Shown here piece by piece: positions 56,101 to 63,648 of a stretch of DNA of 64,000 nucleotides. Where the stretch lies: positions 42,593-106,592 of the forward strand of contig NZ_ATYR01000022.1 of the NCBI RefSeq assembly GCF_000427785.1. The letters run 5' to 3'. How positions within the stretch are numbered: position 1 is the first letter of the stretch; each line of letters opens with the position of its first letter. The position numbers and the translations under genes were made by a program. Below the pieces are notes generated by a model, which searched no databases, was not told the DNA's origin, and saw only the letters and a program-made list of their open reading frames with translations. The stretch comes from Massilia alkalitolerans DSM 17462. GTDB taxonomy: Bacteria; Pseudomonadota; Gammaproteobacteria; Burkholderiales; Burkholderiaceae_D.

Positions 56101-57693
56101 ATGACGCAAGTGCACCCGGCCCCGACTCCCATCACCAGCCTCACGGCCAAGAAGCGCCCAGCCGTCCTTTATACGATCCGCCTGCTGCTGCTGTTCTGCC
56201 TGCTCCTGGTCGCCGCCCAGGTCTGGAGCGCCTGGAGCGCGCGCCAGAGCCGCCTGGACGAGCATGCGGCCGCCACCTCGAACATGGCCAAGGCCCTCGC
56301 GGCCCAGGCCGAGAGCACGGTGCGGATCGTCGAAACGGTGCTGGCCGGCGTGGTCGAGCGGGTCGAGCATGACGGCGTGGCGCTGGCCGCGAGCGACCGC
56401 CTGCGCTCCCACATGCGCAACATGGTGCTGCAGGTGAAGGAACTGCACAGCCTGTCCATGTATGACGCGGACGGCAACTGGCTGGTCTCCTCGGTCGAAC
56501 GTCCGCTCTCCGGCAGCTATGCCCACCGCGACTATTTCCAGTTCCACCTGAATAATCGCAGCCGCAACGCCTACATCGGCAAGCCGTTTCGCAGCAGCCT
56601 GAACGGCGTGTGGCTGCTGCCGGTGTCGCGCCGCCTCGACCACCCCGACGGCAGCTTTGCCGGGGTGGCGCTGGGCGCCATCCAGATCGCCTACTTCGCC
56701 GAACTGTACGAAAGCTTCGACGTCGGGCAGGAAGGCGTGGTCATGCTGGCACGCGACGACGGCACCCTGATCTATCGCCGGCCCTTCAACGAGAAGCTGA
56801 TCGCCACCAGCATTGCCGATGGGCCGGTGTTCACGATGTACCGCTCCTCGGGCCCGGTCGGCACCGCCATGCTGCGCTCCAGGATCGACCGCGTCGTGCG
56901 CCTGTACAGCTACCGCCACCTGGACACACTGCCCCTGATCGTCGCGACCGCGCAATCCAAGAAGGAGATCCTGGCCGAGTGGGAGCAGTCGACCCTCTTC
57001 ATGACCGGCGCCACCGTGCTGGTGGTGCTGCTGCTGGCCGGCGTCGGCGCGCGCCTGGTGCGCCAGATCATGATCCGCGACCAGCTCGAGGCCGAGCTGC
57101 GCATGGCGGAGGAGCACCTGCAGGAGCGCAACCAGGAACTGATGGTGCTGGCGACCCGCGACGGCCTGACCGGCCTGGCGAACCGCCGCCATTTCGAGGA
57201 GACGCTGCGCCTCGAACTCAAGCGCGCCGGGCGCACCGGGGCGCCGCTGTCGCTGGTGCTGCTGGACGTCGATTTCTTCAAGAAGTACAACGACCACTAC
57301 GGCCACGTGGCCGGCGACGACTGCCTGCGCCAGGTGGCGGCGGCCCTGCGCGGCGGCCTGGCCCGTCCCACCGACCTGGCGGCCCGCTACGGCGGCGAAG
57401 AGTTCGCCGTCATCCTGCCCGCAACCGGGCAGGTCGGCGCGCGCTACGTGGCCGAGCGCCTGCGCCTGGCCGTCATGGATCTCGGGATCGCGCATGCCGC
57501 GAATCCCCCCGGCCTGGTGACCATCAGCGCCGGCGCCTGCACCTTCCAGGGCAAGCCGGGCGAGGACGACGATCCGGATGCCTTCGTGCGGCAGGCCGAC
57601 GCCCTGCTCTACCGCGCCAAGGCCGAGGGCCGCAACCGGGTTGCGACCGATCCCGGCAATACCGGCGCGGCCCCGCCCGAGTTCACCATATAA
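56101..57693 (+). CDS. Membrane diguanylate cyclase with dCACHE sensor
   Basis: 530 residues. Membrane segment 1 (~25-45), a periplasmic dCACHE-type sensor (~50-300, with Y-D-A-D-G-N-W-L and R-D-Y-F-Q-F-H), membrane segment 2 (~305-325), a short coiled linker, and GGDEF. G-G-E-E-F is at 431-435 and the I-site R-P-T-D at 422-425, so it should be active and product-inhibited. It makes c-di-GMP in response to a periplasmic signal. No strong ribosome-binding site precedes ATG 56101; a longer TTG start exists at 56026. Confidence 0.92.
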   Translation: MTQVHPAPTPITSLTAKKRPAVLYTIRLLLLFCLLLVAAQVWSAWSARQSRLDEHAAATSNMAKALAAQAESTVRIVETVLAGVVERVEHDGVALAASDRLRSHMRNMVLQVKELHSLSMYDADGNWLVSSVERPLSGSYAHRDYFQFHLNNRSRNAYIGKPFRSSLNGVWLLPVSRRLDHPDGSFAGVALGAIQIAYFAELYESFDVGQEGVVMLARDDGTLIYRRPFNEKLIATSIADGPVFTMYRSSGPVGTAMLRSRIDRVVRLYSYRHLDTLPLIVATAQSKKEILAEWEQSTLFMTGATVLVVLLLAGVGARLVRQIMIRDQLEAELRMAEEHLQERNQELMVLATRDGLTGLANRRHFEETLRLELKRAGRTGAPLSLVLLDVDFFKKYNDHYGHVAGDDCLRQVAAALRGGLARPTDLAARYGGEEFAVILPATGQVGARYVAERLRLAVMDLGIAHAANPPGLVTISAGACTFQGKPGEDDDPDAFVRQADALLYRAKAEGRNRVATDPGNTGAAPPEFTI

Positions 57694-57720
57694 AAAAAAC
57701 CGCCTGCGGTGCAGGCGGTT
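57692..57720 (-). terminator. Intrinsic terminator between cyclase and YXWGXW gene
   Basis: AACCGCCTG / CAGGCGGTT around CGGTG; on the minus strand eight T residues follow, so it serves the minus-strand gene best. Confidence 0.8.
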
Positions 57721-57741
57721 TCGTGGCGGAGCCGGAAAGGC

Positions 57742-58143
57742 TTAGTAGCGGTTCGGGTTGTTCGGGCGGGCGTCGTAGCGGTTCGGGACGCCGTCGCGGT
57801 CACGGTCGCGGCGCGCCATGCGGTGGTCGTCGCGGACCCAGCCGCCGCGGTCCATGTACCAGCCCTTACGGTCCTGGCGCCACACCGGCTGCTGGTAGAC
57901 ATAGCCGGCACGCACCCGCTCGTAGTGGCCGCGTTCCCACACGTAGCGGCGGCCGTTCCAGTTCCAGTAGCCCGGCACCCATACTTCGCCGCGGCGGGCG
58001 GCGGGGATGCTCTCGTGGCGCAGCGGCGGCGGCGCCTTGTGCACCACGATCACTTCGGTGCGGCCCTGGGCCTGCGCCTGGACCGGCGCGAAGGCTGCGG
58101 CACTGATCAGGACAGCTGCGGTAGCGGCAAGAATCGTTTTCAT
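57742..58143 (-). CDS. Small exported YXWGXW-repeat protein
   Basis: 133 residues. Signal peptide M-K-T-I-L-A-A-T ... Q-A-Q-A, then W-V-P-G-Y-W-N-W-N-G-R-R-Y-V-W-E-R-G-H-Y, the aromatic/Gly pattern of YXWGXW proteins, and an Arg/Asp-rich C-terminus ending N-N-P-N-R-Y. AAGGAG fixes the start at 58143. Such proteins are periplasmic or surface proteins of unknown role. The ORF-less group II intron lies 117 bases upstream. Confidence 0.75.
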   Translation of the reverse strand: MKTILAATAAVLISAAAFAPVQAQAQGRTEVIVVHKAPPPLRHESIPAARRGEVWVPGYWNWNGRRYVWERGHYERVRAGYVYQQPVWRQDRKGWYMDRGGWVRDDHRMARRDRDRDGVPNRYDARPNNPNRY

Positions 58144-58260
58144 GGTACTTCTCCTTTCGGTTGGTGTTGGAACCACTATAGCCAGCCTCGACCGCACACG
58201 GGAGAAATGAAAAACCTGCTTACACTCGAAACATGCTGCCACGAAAATGTAACCGAGGGT

Positions 58261-58926
58261 ATAAATCGGGATAGGGGCGGCCAAATCTGGCCGGCCCCTC
58301 CCACACCACCCGGCATGCGGGTCCGCACCGGGCGGTTGGAACGGTTGAGGTCGCGATGCCAACCCGCGCGTCGCGCCTGCTTTCATCTGTGTCCAACCCG
58401 GTCGATTGAGTTCTTCACTGTCGGAGGAAGCGTCGGCTTCACCTTAGCCTCCAGTTGACGAGCCCCGTTACCGGGCATCTGAAGCATTCCCAATCGAATG
58501 GTCGAGCAGATTCCAGCTCCCATTCCTTCGGTCCTTCAGCACCAGTCTTTAGCCTCGCCGGCCATACCAGCACCTACTACGACCTCTGCTGACTTCTCGC
58601 TCCGGCTTGCGCGTTCCGGTTGCCATTGGCAACCGTCACCCCTTTCAGGCACAAGGCGAGATCTCCTCAGGTAAGAACGCACTCCTTCCCTGCACAACCG
58701 CCGGATTTACGCCACCTCGCTTTGACCACAAGAGCTTCGCGGAATGTTGCCCGCTCGCCCTGCTCGGCACCGCCTTCTATCCGGTTCTTGTCCATCGGCT
58801 CGCAGTTTCGATCCACACTTCCTCCCCACGCTCGGTCACCCTCACGCAGTTGTGCTTCACTTCGCTCACTGTGGTCAGCTCACGGCGGGACTTTCACCCA
58901 CAAGAGTGCGCTCATGCTGAGCGCAC
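58261..58926 (-). mobile_element. ORF-less group II intron (IIC-like), 666 nt
   Basis: Read on the minus strand it begins GTGCGCTCAGCATGAGCGC at 58926, which is the conserved GTGCG 5' end with its first hairpin. Long structured RNA follows with no credible protein. It ends with domain V (58305-58336), a domain VI hairpin and CCCGATTTAT at 58261. Domain V pairs ACCGCCCGG with CCGGGTGGT, has a 2-nt bulge and a TGCG/CGCA upper stem. Its CGC triad with a G-U wobble is the form known from the Oceanobacillus IIC intron. The 5' end directly follows a terminator T-tract. No reverse transcriptase is encoded; domain IV is short. Confidence 0.8.
58305..58336 (-). ncRNA. Group II intron domain V of the ORF-less copy
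   Basis: 32-nt catalytic hairpin: 9-bp lower stem (with G-U), TG bulge on the 3' side, 4-bp upper stem, GACC loop. The same 32 bases recur at 63695-63726 in the second intron. Confidence 0.75.
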
Positions 58927-58953
58927 AACAAAACAGCCGGCGCAAGGCCGGCT
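58927..58953 (-). terminator. Terminator of the TonB-C gene, immediately 5' of the intron
   Basis: On the minus strand AGCCGGC-CTTGC-GCCGGCT is followed by GTTTTGTT, and then directly by the intron GTGCGC. It ends the gene at 58978-59322 and is the apparent insertion target. Confidence 0.85.
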
Positions 58954-58977
58954 GCTTGTGAAGGGAAGAAAACCCGA

Positions 58978-59322
58978 TCAGTCCAGCTTCCAGGCATAGT
59001 CGACCTTGGTCCAGGTCGCAGCCGGCGCGCCGTCCTTGGTGCCCGGCTTGAACTTGCACGAGGACAGGCCTTTCAGGGCCGCCTTGTCCAGGTTCTTGAA
59101 ACCGCTCGACTTTTCCAGCTTCGACTCGGTCACGGTGCCGTCGGCGCTGACCAGGAACGATGCCGAGGTGGTGCCCTGCTCTTCGTTCATCAGCGAGGCC
59201 TTCGGGTATTCGACCGCGCATTTCTTCGGGTCGAACGATGCCGGCACTTCGGCAGCGAAGGTGGCGCCGGCGGCGGTGGCGAGGGTCATTGCAGCGATCA
59301 GTTTCACGGTCAGGTTTTTCAT
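58978..59322 (-). CDS. Small exported TonB-C-domain protein
   Basis: 114 residues. Signal peptide M-K-N-L-T-V-K-L ... T-F-A-A, then a domain with Y-P-K-A-S-L, S-A-S-F-L-V-S-A-D-G-T-V and L-D-K-A-A-L-K-G-L-S-S-C-K-F-K-P-G, the pattern of the TonB C-terminal fold. It lacks the proline-rich spacer and the N-terminal membrane anchor of true TonB, so it is a free periplasmic domain. Two Cys (in K-K-C-A-V and S-S-C-K-F) may form a disulfide. Confidence 0.8.
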   Translation of the reverse strand: MKNLTVKLIAAMTLATAAGATFAAEVPASFDPKKCAVEYPKASLMNEEQGTTSASFLVSADGTVTESKLEKSSGFKNLDKAALKGLSSCKFKPGTKDGAPAATWTKVDYAWKLD

Positions 59323-59382
59323 GGTTTCCCCAAAAGGTTTTTGTTTAAGTTGCGCCGGTCCGGGGACCGGCGCTCTTCTCTC

Positions 59383-61173
59383 TTAGAATTCTTCCCACTC
59401 GTCGCTGGCGACGGTGGCGGCTTTCTTGGCTTTAGGAGCCGGTGCGGCCGGTGCATCTTCCTTCGCCGCAGCCGGGGCTGCGGCAGGCTTTTTCACTGCC
59501 GGCTTTTTGAGGGCCGGAGCCGGACGCTTGGCGGCGGCCGGACGCACCACTACCGCGGTGCTGGTGGCCGCGACAGCTGGTGCCGCCTCGGCCTGGTACT
59601 GCTCGCCCTCGCTCAGCTTGAAGATGCTGACGACGCGGGCCAGTTCGCCTGCCTGGTCCTGCAGGCTCTGCGCGGCGGCAGCGGCCTCTTCCACCAGGGC
59701 GGCGTTCTGCTGGGTCATGCTGTCCATCTCGATGATCGACAGATTGACCTGTTCGATGCCGGCGCTCTGCTCGGCGCTGGCGTTGGCGATTTCGCTCATG
59801 ATGTCGGTCACGCGCTTCACGCTCGTCACTACTTCATCCATCGTCACGCCGGCCTGGCCGACCAGCTTGCTGCCGCGCTCGACCTTCTCGACGGAGTCGC
59901 CGATCAGGGTCTTGATCTCTTTTGCCGCCGCAGCCGAACGCTGGGCCAGGTTGCGCACTTCCGATGCCACGACCGCGAAGCCGCGGCCCTGTTCGCCGGC
60001 ACGGGCCGCTTCCACCGCGGCATTCAGCGCCAGGATGTTGGTCTGGAAAGCGATGCCGTCGATCACGCCGATGATGTCCGAGATCTTGCTCGCCGAGCTG
60101 TTGATCTCGCCCATGGTGCCCACCACCTGCGACACCACTTCGCCACCCTTGCGGGCCACGTCCGAGGCGGTCGCGGCCAGGGCGTTGGCCTGACGGGCGT
60201 TGTCCGCGTTCTGCTTGACGGTCGAGGTCAGTTGTTCCATGGCCGAGGCGGTCTTTTCCAGCGAGCTGGCCTGCAGTTCGGTACGCGAGGACAGGTCGAT
60301 GTTGCCGGCCGCGATTTCACGCGAGGCGGTACCGATGGTTTCGGTGCCGCGGCGCACCTGCTGGACGATGCCGACCAGGCTGTTGCGCATTTCCTTCATT
60401 TCCACCAGCAGGCTGCCGCGGTCCGATTCTTCGGTTTCGATCGCCACGGCCAGGTCGCCGTGGGCGATACTGGCGGCGATCTGCGCGGTGTAGGCCGGCT
60501 CGCCGCCCAGCTGCTTGCGCAGGCTGCGCGAGATCACCCAGGCTGCGGCCACGCCCATGGCGACGGCGGCGACCAGCATGATGATCATGAAGTTACGGGC
60601 ATTCTCGAATTCCGCCTGGGCATCGGTCTTGCTCTGGGCGTTCTGCTTCTCTTCCAGCGCGGCCAGCTGGTCCAGCGCGTCGGTCCACTTCTTCTGCACC
60701 GGACGCACTTCGCGGATCATGACGCGGGTGGCGTCCATCGCGTTGTTGGCCAGGTACAGTTCCGACGCCTTCAGGATGGCCGGCATGGCCAGGCCTTCGG
60801 ATTCCTTGATCTGGGCCAGCAGGGCTTTTTCCTTGTCGCTGGCGTGGGCGGCGAACAGTGCCGACAGCTTCTTCTGGGCTTCCTCGTACTTGCGGGTCTG
60901 TTCCTTGAACTTGACCATTTCCGGTTCCATGTCGGCCGGATCGGTCATCAGGGTCAGCACGCGCAGCGACGCGATGCGGTCGCTCACGTTGTTGCGCATC
61001 TCGATGACCAGGCCGGTCGAGACGTTGCTCACGCTGACGACCTTGTCGAGGCGATCCTGGATCTGCGCCATGCGCAGGATGCCGACCACCGTCACGGCGA
61101 TCAGCAGCACCAGCACCAGTGCGAAACCGAGCGCGAGGCGGGTACCGACCTTCAAGTTATTCAAAAAAGCCAT
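59383..61173 (-). CDS. Methyl-accepting chemotaxis protein with C-terminal CheR/CheB-docking-like tail
   Basis: 596 residues. Membrane segment 1 (~12-32), helical periplasmic sensor, membrane segment 2 (~198-218), HAMP and the conserved signalling hairpin E-V-R-N-L-A-Q-R-S-A-A-A-A-K-E-I. A long Ala/Pro/Lys-rich linker (~535-585) leads to the final E-W-E-E-F, similar to the NWETF-type pentapeptide that tethers CheR and CheB. It shares the signalling domain with the receptor at 31716-33326 but has an unrelated sensor and this extra tail. Confidence 0.93.
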   Translation of the reverse strand: MAFLNNLKVGTRLALGFALVLVLLIAVTVVGILRMAQIQDRLDKVVSVSNVSTGLVIEMRNNVSDRIASLRVLTLMTDPADMEPEMVKFKEQTRKYEEAQKKLSALFAAHASDKEKALLAQIKESEGLAMPAILKASELYLANNAMDATRVMIREVRPVQKKWTDALDQLAALEEKQNAQSKTDAQAEFENARNFMIIMLVAAVAMGVAAAWVISRSLRKQLGGEPAYTAQIAASIAHGDLAVAIETEESDRGSLLVEMKEMRNSLVGIVQQVRRGTETIGTASREIAAGNIDLSSRTELQASSLEKTASAMEQLTSTVKQNADNARQANALAATASDVARKGGEVVSQVVGTMGEINSSASKISDIIGVIDGIAFQTNILALNAAVEAARAGEQGRGFAVVASEVRNLAQRSAAAAKEIKTLIGDSVEKVERGSKLVGQAGVTMDEVVTSVKRVTDIMSEIANASAEQSAGIEQVNLSIIEMDSMTQQNAALVEEAAAAAQSLQDQAGELARVVSIFKLSEGEQYQAEAAPAVAATSTAVVVRPAAAKRPAPALKKPAVKKPAAAPAAAKEDAPAAPAPKAKKAATVASDEWEEF

Positions 61174-61472
61174 TTTTCCTGTTCATCCCTGTATCTATTG
61201 ATCGAAATTCGCCCGGATTCTTGCGCCGTGCGACGCGTGTCACAAGCCGTTCATGCGCCTATGATATTTCCAAGAGGATAAATCAAAAGTTCCACCCGGA
61301 AAGTTGGAAATCGACTGTAACATCCGAACTGTTTCAGCTCAACAACAGAGTTGATGTTCATCAACGCGTAGGGAGCGGAAGAAATTATGCTTCCAGACTT
61401 TCCATACGGCAAGTCCTTACTAGTTATCTATACAATTTGAACAACAAACTGTAGTTATTTTCCGACAGGAAA
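61174..61472. other. A+T-rich leader upstream of the chemoreceptor
   Basis: About 300 bp, A+T-richer than the genes around it. It must contain the receptor promoter on the minus strand. I could not find a convincing sigma-28 or sigma-54 match. The plus-strand frame 61119-61454 overlaps the receptor start and has no family character. Confidence 0.35.
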
Positions 61473-61500
61473 TTAAAAAGGCGTACCGAAGTACGCCTTT
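61473..61500. terminator. Bidirectional terminator next to dusA
   Basis: AAAAAGGCGTAC-CGAA-GTACGCCTTTTT, a perfect 12-bp stem with A- and T-runs. It lies 20 bases past the dusA stop on the minus strand. Confidence 0.9.
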
Positions 61501-61520
61501 TTCAAGAGAGAAACGCTGTG

Positions 61521-62531
61521 TCAGGCTGCAGCCGGCATGCGCGCGGCAGCCTCCAGCAGCAGGGCCGGATCGGCGCCGGCCAGTTTCTTGGGATCGGACA
61601 GCAGCTGGCGGAAGGCGCGCGCGCCCGGCAGGCCGGTCATGATGCCCAGCATGTGGCGCGTGATGCTGTTCAGCTTCAGTCCATGCTGGCCGTACAGGCG
61701 CAGCTGCTCGGCGATGTAGGGAATCATGGCTTCCAGCACCTGCACCCGGGTTTTCGGCGGCGCCGCCTCGTCACCGTAGAACAGCCGGTCCCAGGACGCC
61801 ATGACCCAGGGGTTGTGGTAGGCCTCGCGGCCCAGCATGACCCCGTCCACGTGCTCCAGGTGCAGGGCGATTTCCGCGTCGGTCTTGATGCCGCCGTTGA
61901 TGATGATTTCCAGTTCCGGGAACTCGCGCTTGAGCTGGTAGGCCACTTCGTAGCGCAGCGGCGGGATCTCGCGGTTTTCCTTCGGCGACAGGCCCTTCAG
62001 CACGGCATTTCGGGCATGTACGATGAAGGTCCGGCAACCGGCATCGGCGATGGTGCCGATGAAATCGCGGACAAAGCCGTATTCCTCGTTGTAGTCGATG
62101 CCGATCCGGTGCTTGACGGTGACGTCGATCGAGACCGCGTCGCGCATCGCCTTGACGCAGTCGGCCACCAGCTTCGGCTCCCCCATCAGGCAGGCCCCGA
62201 AGGCGCCCTTCTGCACCCGCTCGGACGGGCAGCCGCAGTTCAGGTTGATCTCCTCGTAGCCCCACTGCTCGCCCAGCTTCGCGCTTTTCGCCAGATCAAG
62301 CGGGTCGCTGCCGCCCAGCTGCAGGGCGACCGGGTGCTCCACCCCGTCGTAGCGCAGGTGGCGCTCGACGTCGCCGTAGACCAGGGCGCCGGTGGTGACC
62401 ATTTCTGTATACAGCCAGGTGTGGCGGGTGATCTGGCGGTGGAAGACGCGGCAGTGGCGGTCGGTCCAGTCCATCATGGGGGCGACCGACAGGCGGCGGG
62501 CGGGGAGATCAAAAGTCGGAGCGGTTGTCAC
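61521..62531 (-). CDS. dusA: tRNA-dihydrouridine synthase A
   Basis: 336 residues. N-terminal V-A-P-M-M-D-W-T-D-R-H is the DusA FMN-site signature; the catalytic Cys lies in N-L-N-C-G-C-P-S, and H-A-R-N-A with I-I-N-G-G-I complete the TIM barrel. It reduces U20/U20a in the tRNA D-loop. It is a single gene with its own terminator, divergent from flagellin. Confidence 0.95.
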   Translation of the reverse strand: MTTAPTFDLPARRLSVAPMMDWTDRHCRVFHRQITRHTWLYTEMVTTGALVYGDVERHLRYDGVEHPVALQLGGSDPLDLAKSAKLGEQWGYEEINLNCGCPSERVQKGAFGACLMGEPKLVADCVKAMRDAVSIDVTVKHRIGIDYNEEYGFVRDFIGTIADAGCRTFIVHARNAVLKGLSPKENREIPPLRYEVAYQLKREFPELEIIINGGIKTDAEIALHLEHVDGVMLGREAYHNPWVMASWDRLFYGDEAAPPKTRVQVLEAMIPYIAEQLRLYGQHGLKLNSITRHMLGIMTGLPGARAFRQLLSDPKKLAGADPALLLEAAARMPAAA

Positions 62532-62720
62532 TTGTGTAAGCCAGGGAAAGTCTCAAGTCCGCAATGATAACGATTTCTGCGCCTGGCAGTGCAGACGCGA
62601 CTATCTCATGACACGGTGACCACATGAAAAAATATTTCCTTATGGAACTTAATCGCAGCGAATTGATGGTCGCCTTGAGCTTGTGAGGGCAAATCGCCCG
62701 ATCACCCCTAGGAGTTAACG

Positions 62721-63638
62721 ATGCTGAGCCTTCACACCAACAACGCCGCCCTGTCGGCACAGAATTCGCTGTCGCGTACCCAGAGCACGCTGTCGACCTC
62801 GATGACCCGCCTGTCGACGGGCTTCCGCATCAACTCGGCCATGGACGACGCGGCCGGACTGCAGATCGCTACCCGCCTGAAAGCCCAGACCAGCGGCATG
62901 AGCGTGGCCATGCGCAATACCCAGAATTCGATCTCGATGATGCAGACCGCCGAAGGCGCGCTCGACGAAGTCACCAACATCCTGACCCGCATGAAGGACC
63001 TGGCGACCCAGTCCGCCGACGGATCGTCGTCGACCGCCGACCGCACTGCGATGCAGTCCGAGTTCACTTCGCTGACCGATGAGCTGAGCAATATCGTCAA
63101 GAACACCAGCTTCGGCGGCACCGGCCTGCTGAACAACACCACTGGTGCGCTGGGCAAGTTCGCTGCCTCGATCGACTTCCAGATCGGCGCGTCCAAGGAC
63201 GAAAAGATGACGCTGAACATCGGCGCTAATGTCACCACCATGCACACCGACATCCAGCTTGCCGCTCTCGGCTTCAACGGCGGCATGGCGATCGGCACTG
63301 CCACCGACAAAGGCAAGGAAATCACCGAGCTGGCCGCAAATGACGGTCTGGGCGCCTCCAGGGCCAACGCCACCATCGACCGGCTCAAGACCGCGATCGA
63401 AAGCGTCAGCACCGTGCGTTCGGCCATCGGCGCCGCCGCCAACCGCCTCGATCACGTGCACAACAACCTGGCCAACATCAGCACCAACACCAAGAACGCC
63501 ACCGGCCGCATCATGGACGTCGATTTCGCCACCGAGAGCGCGACAATGACCTCGAACCAGATGCTGATGCAGGCTGGTACTGCGATGCTGAAGCAGTCGA
63601 ACAGCATGTCCTCGATGGTTATGTCGCTGCTGCAATAA
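62721..63638 (+). CDS. fliC: Flagellin
   Basis: 305 residues, short for a flagellin. N-terminal D0/D1 (N-N-A-A-L-S-A-Q-N-S-L, R-L-S-T-G-F-R-I-N-S-A-x-D-D-A-A-G) and C-terminal D1/D0 (N-x-L-A-N-I-S-T-N-T-K-N-A, ending V-M-S-L-L-Q) are conserved, with a reduced D2/D3 in between. AGGAG precedes the ATG. No flagellar assembly gene is adjacent. A group II intron begins only 10 bases after the stop, so the original terminator has probably been displaced. Confidence 0.95.
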   Translation: MLSLHTNNAALSAQNSLSRTQSTLSTSMTRLSTGFRINSAMDDAAGLQIATRLKAQTSGMSVAMRNTQNSISMMQTAEGALDEVTNILTRMKDLATQSADGSSSTADRTAMQSEFTSLTDELSNIVKNTSFGGTGLLNNTTGALGKFAASIDFQIGASKDEKMTLNIGANVTTMHTDIQLAALGFNGGMAIGTATDKGKEITELAANDGLGASRANATIDRLKTAIESVSTVRSAIGAAANRLDHVHNNLANISTNTKNATGRIMDVDFATESATMTSNQMLMQAGTAMLKQSNSMSSMVMSLLQ

Positions 63639-63648
63639 TTACAGAGAC

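Noticed and set aside
58144..58386. N-terminal extension of the YXWGXW protein into the intron
   Set aside because: The signal peptide and AAGGAG fix the start at 58143; the extension reads the intron 3' end.
58607..58999. Plus-strand open frames of 113-130 residues
   Set aside because: They lie inside the group II intron RNA, on its antisense strand, and have no family features.
61119..61454. 111-residue plus-strand frame in the chemoreceptor leader
   Set aside because: It begins antisense to the receptor N-terminus and has no family features.
62532..62720. Sigma-28 or sigma-54 promoter before flagellin
   Set aside because: I looked for TAAA-N15-GCCGATAA and GG-N10-GC and found no acceptable match; the promoter is left unassigned.
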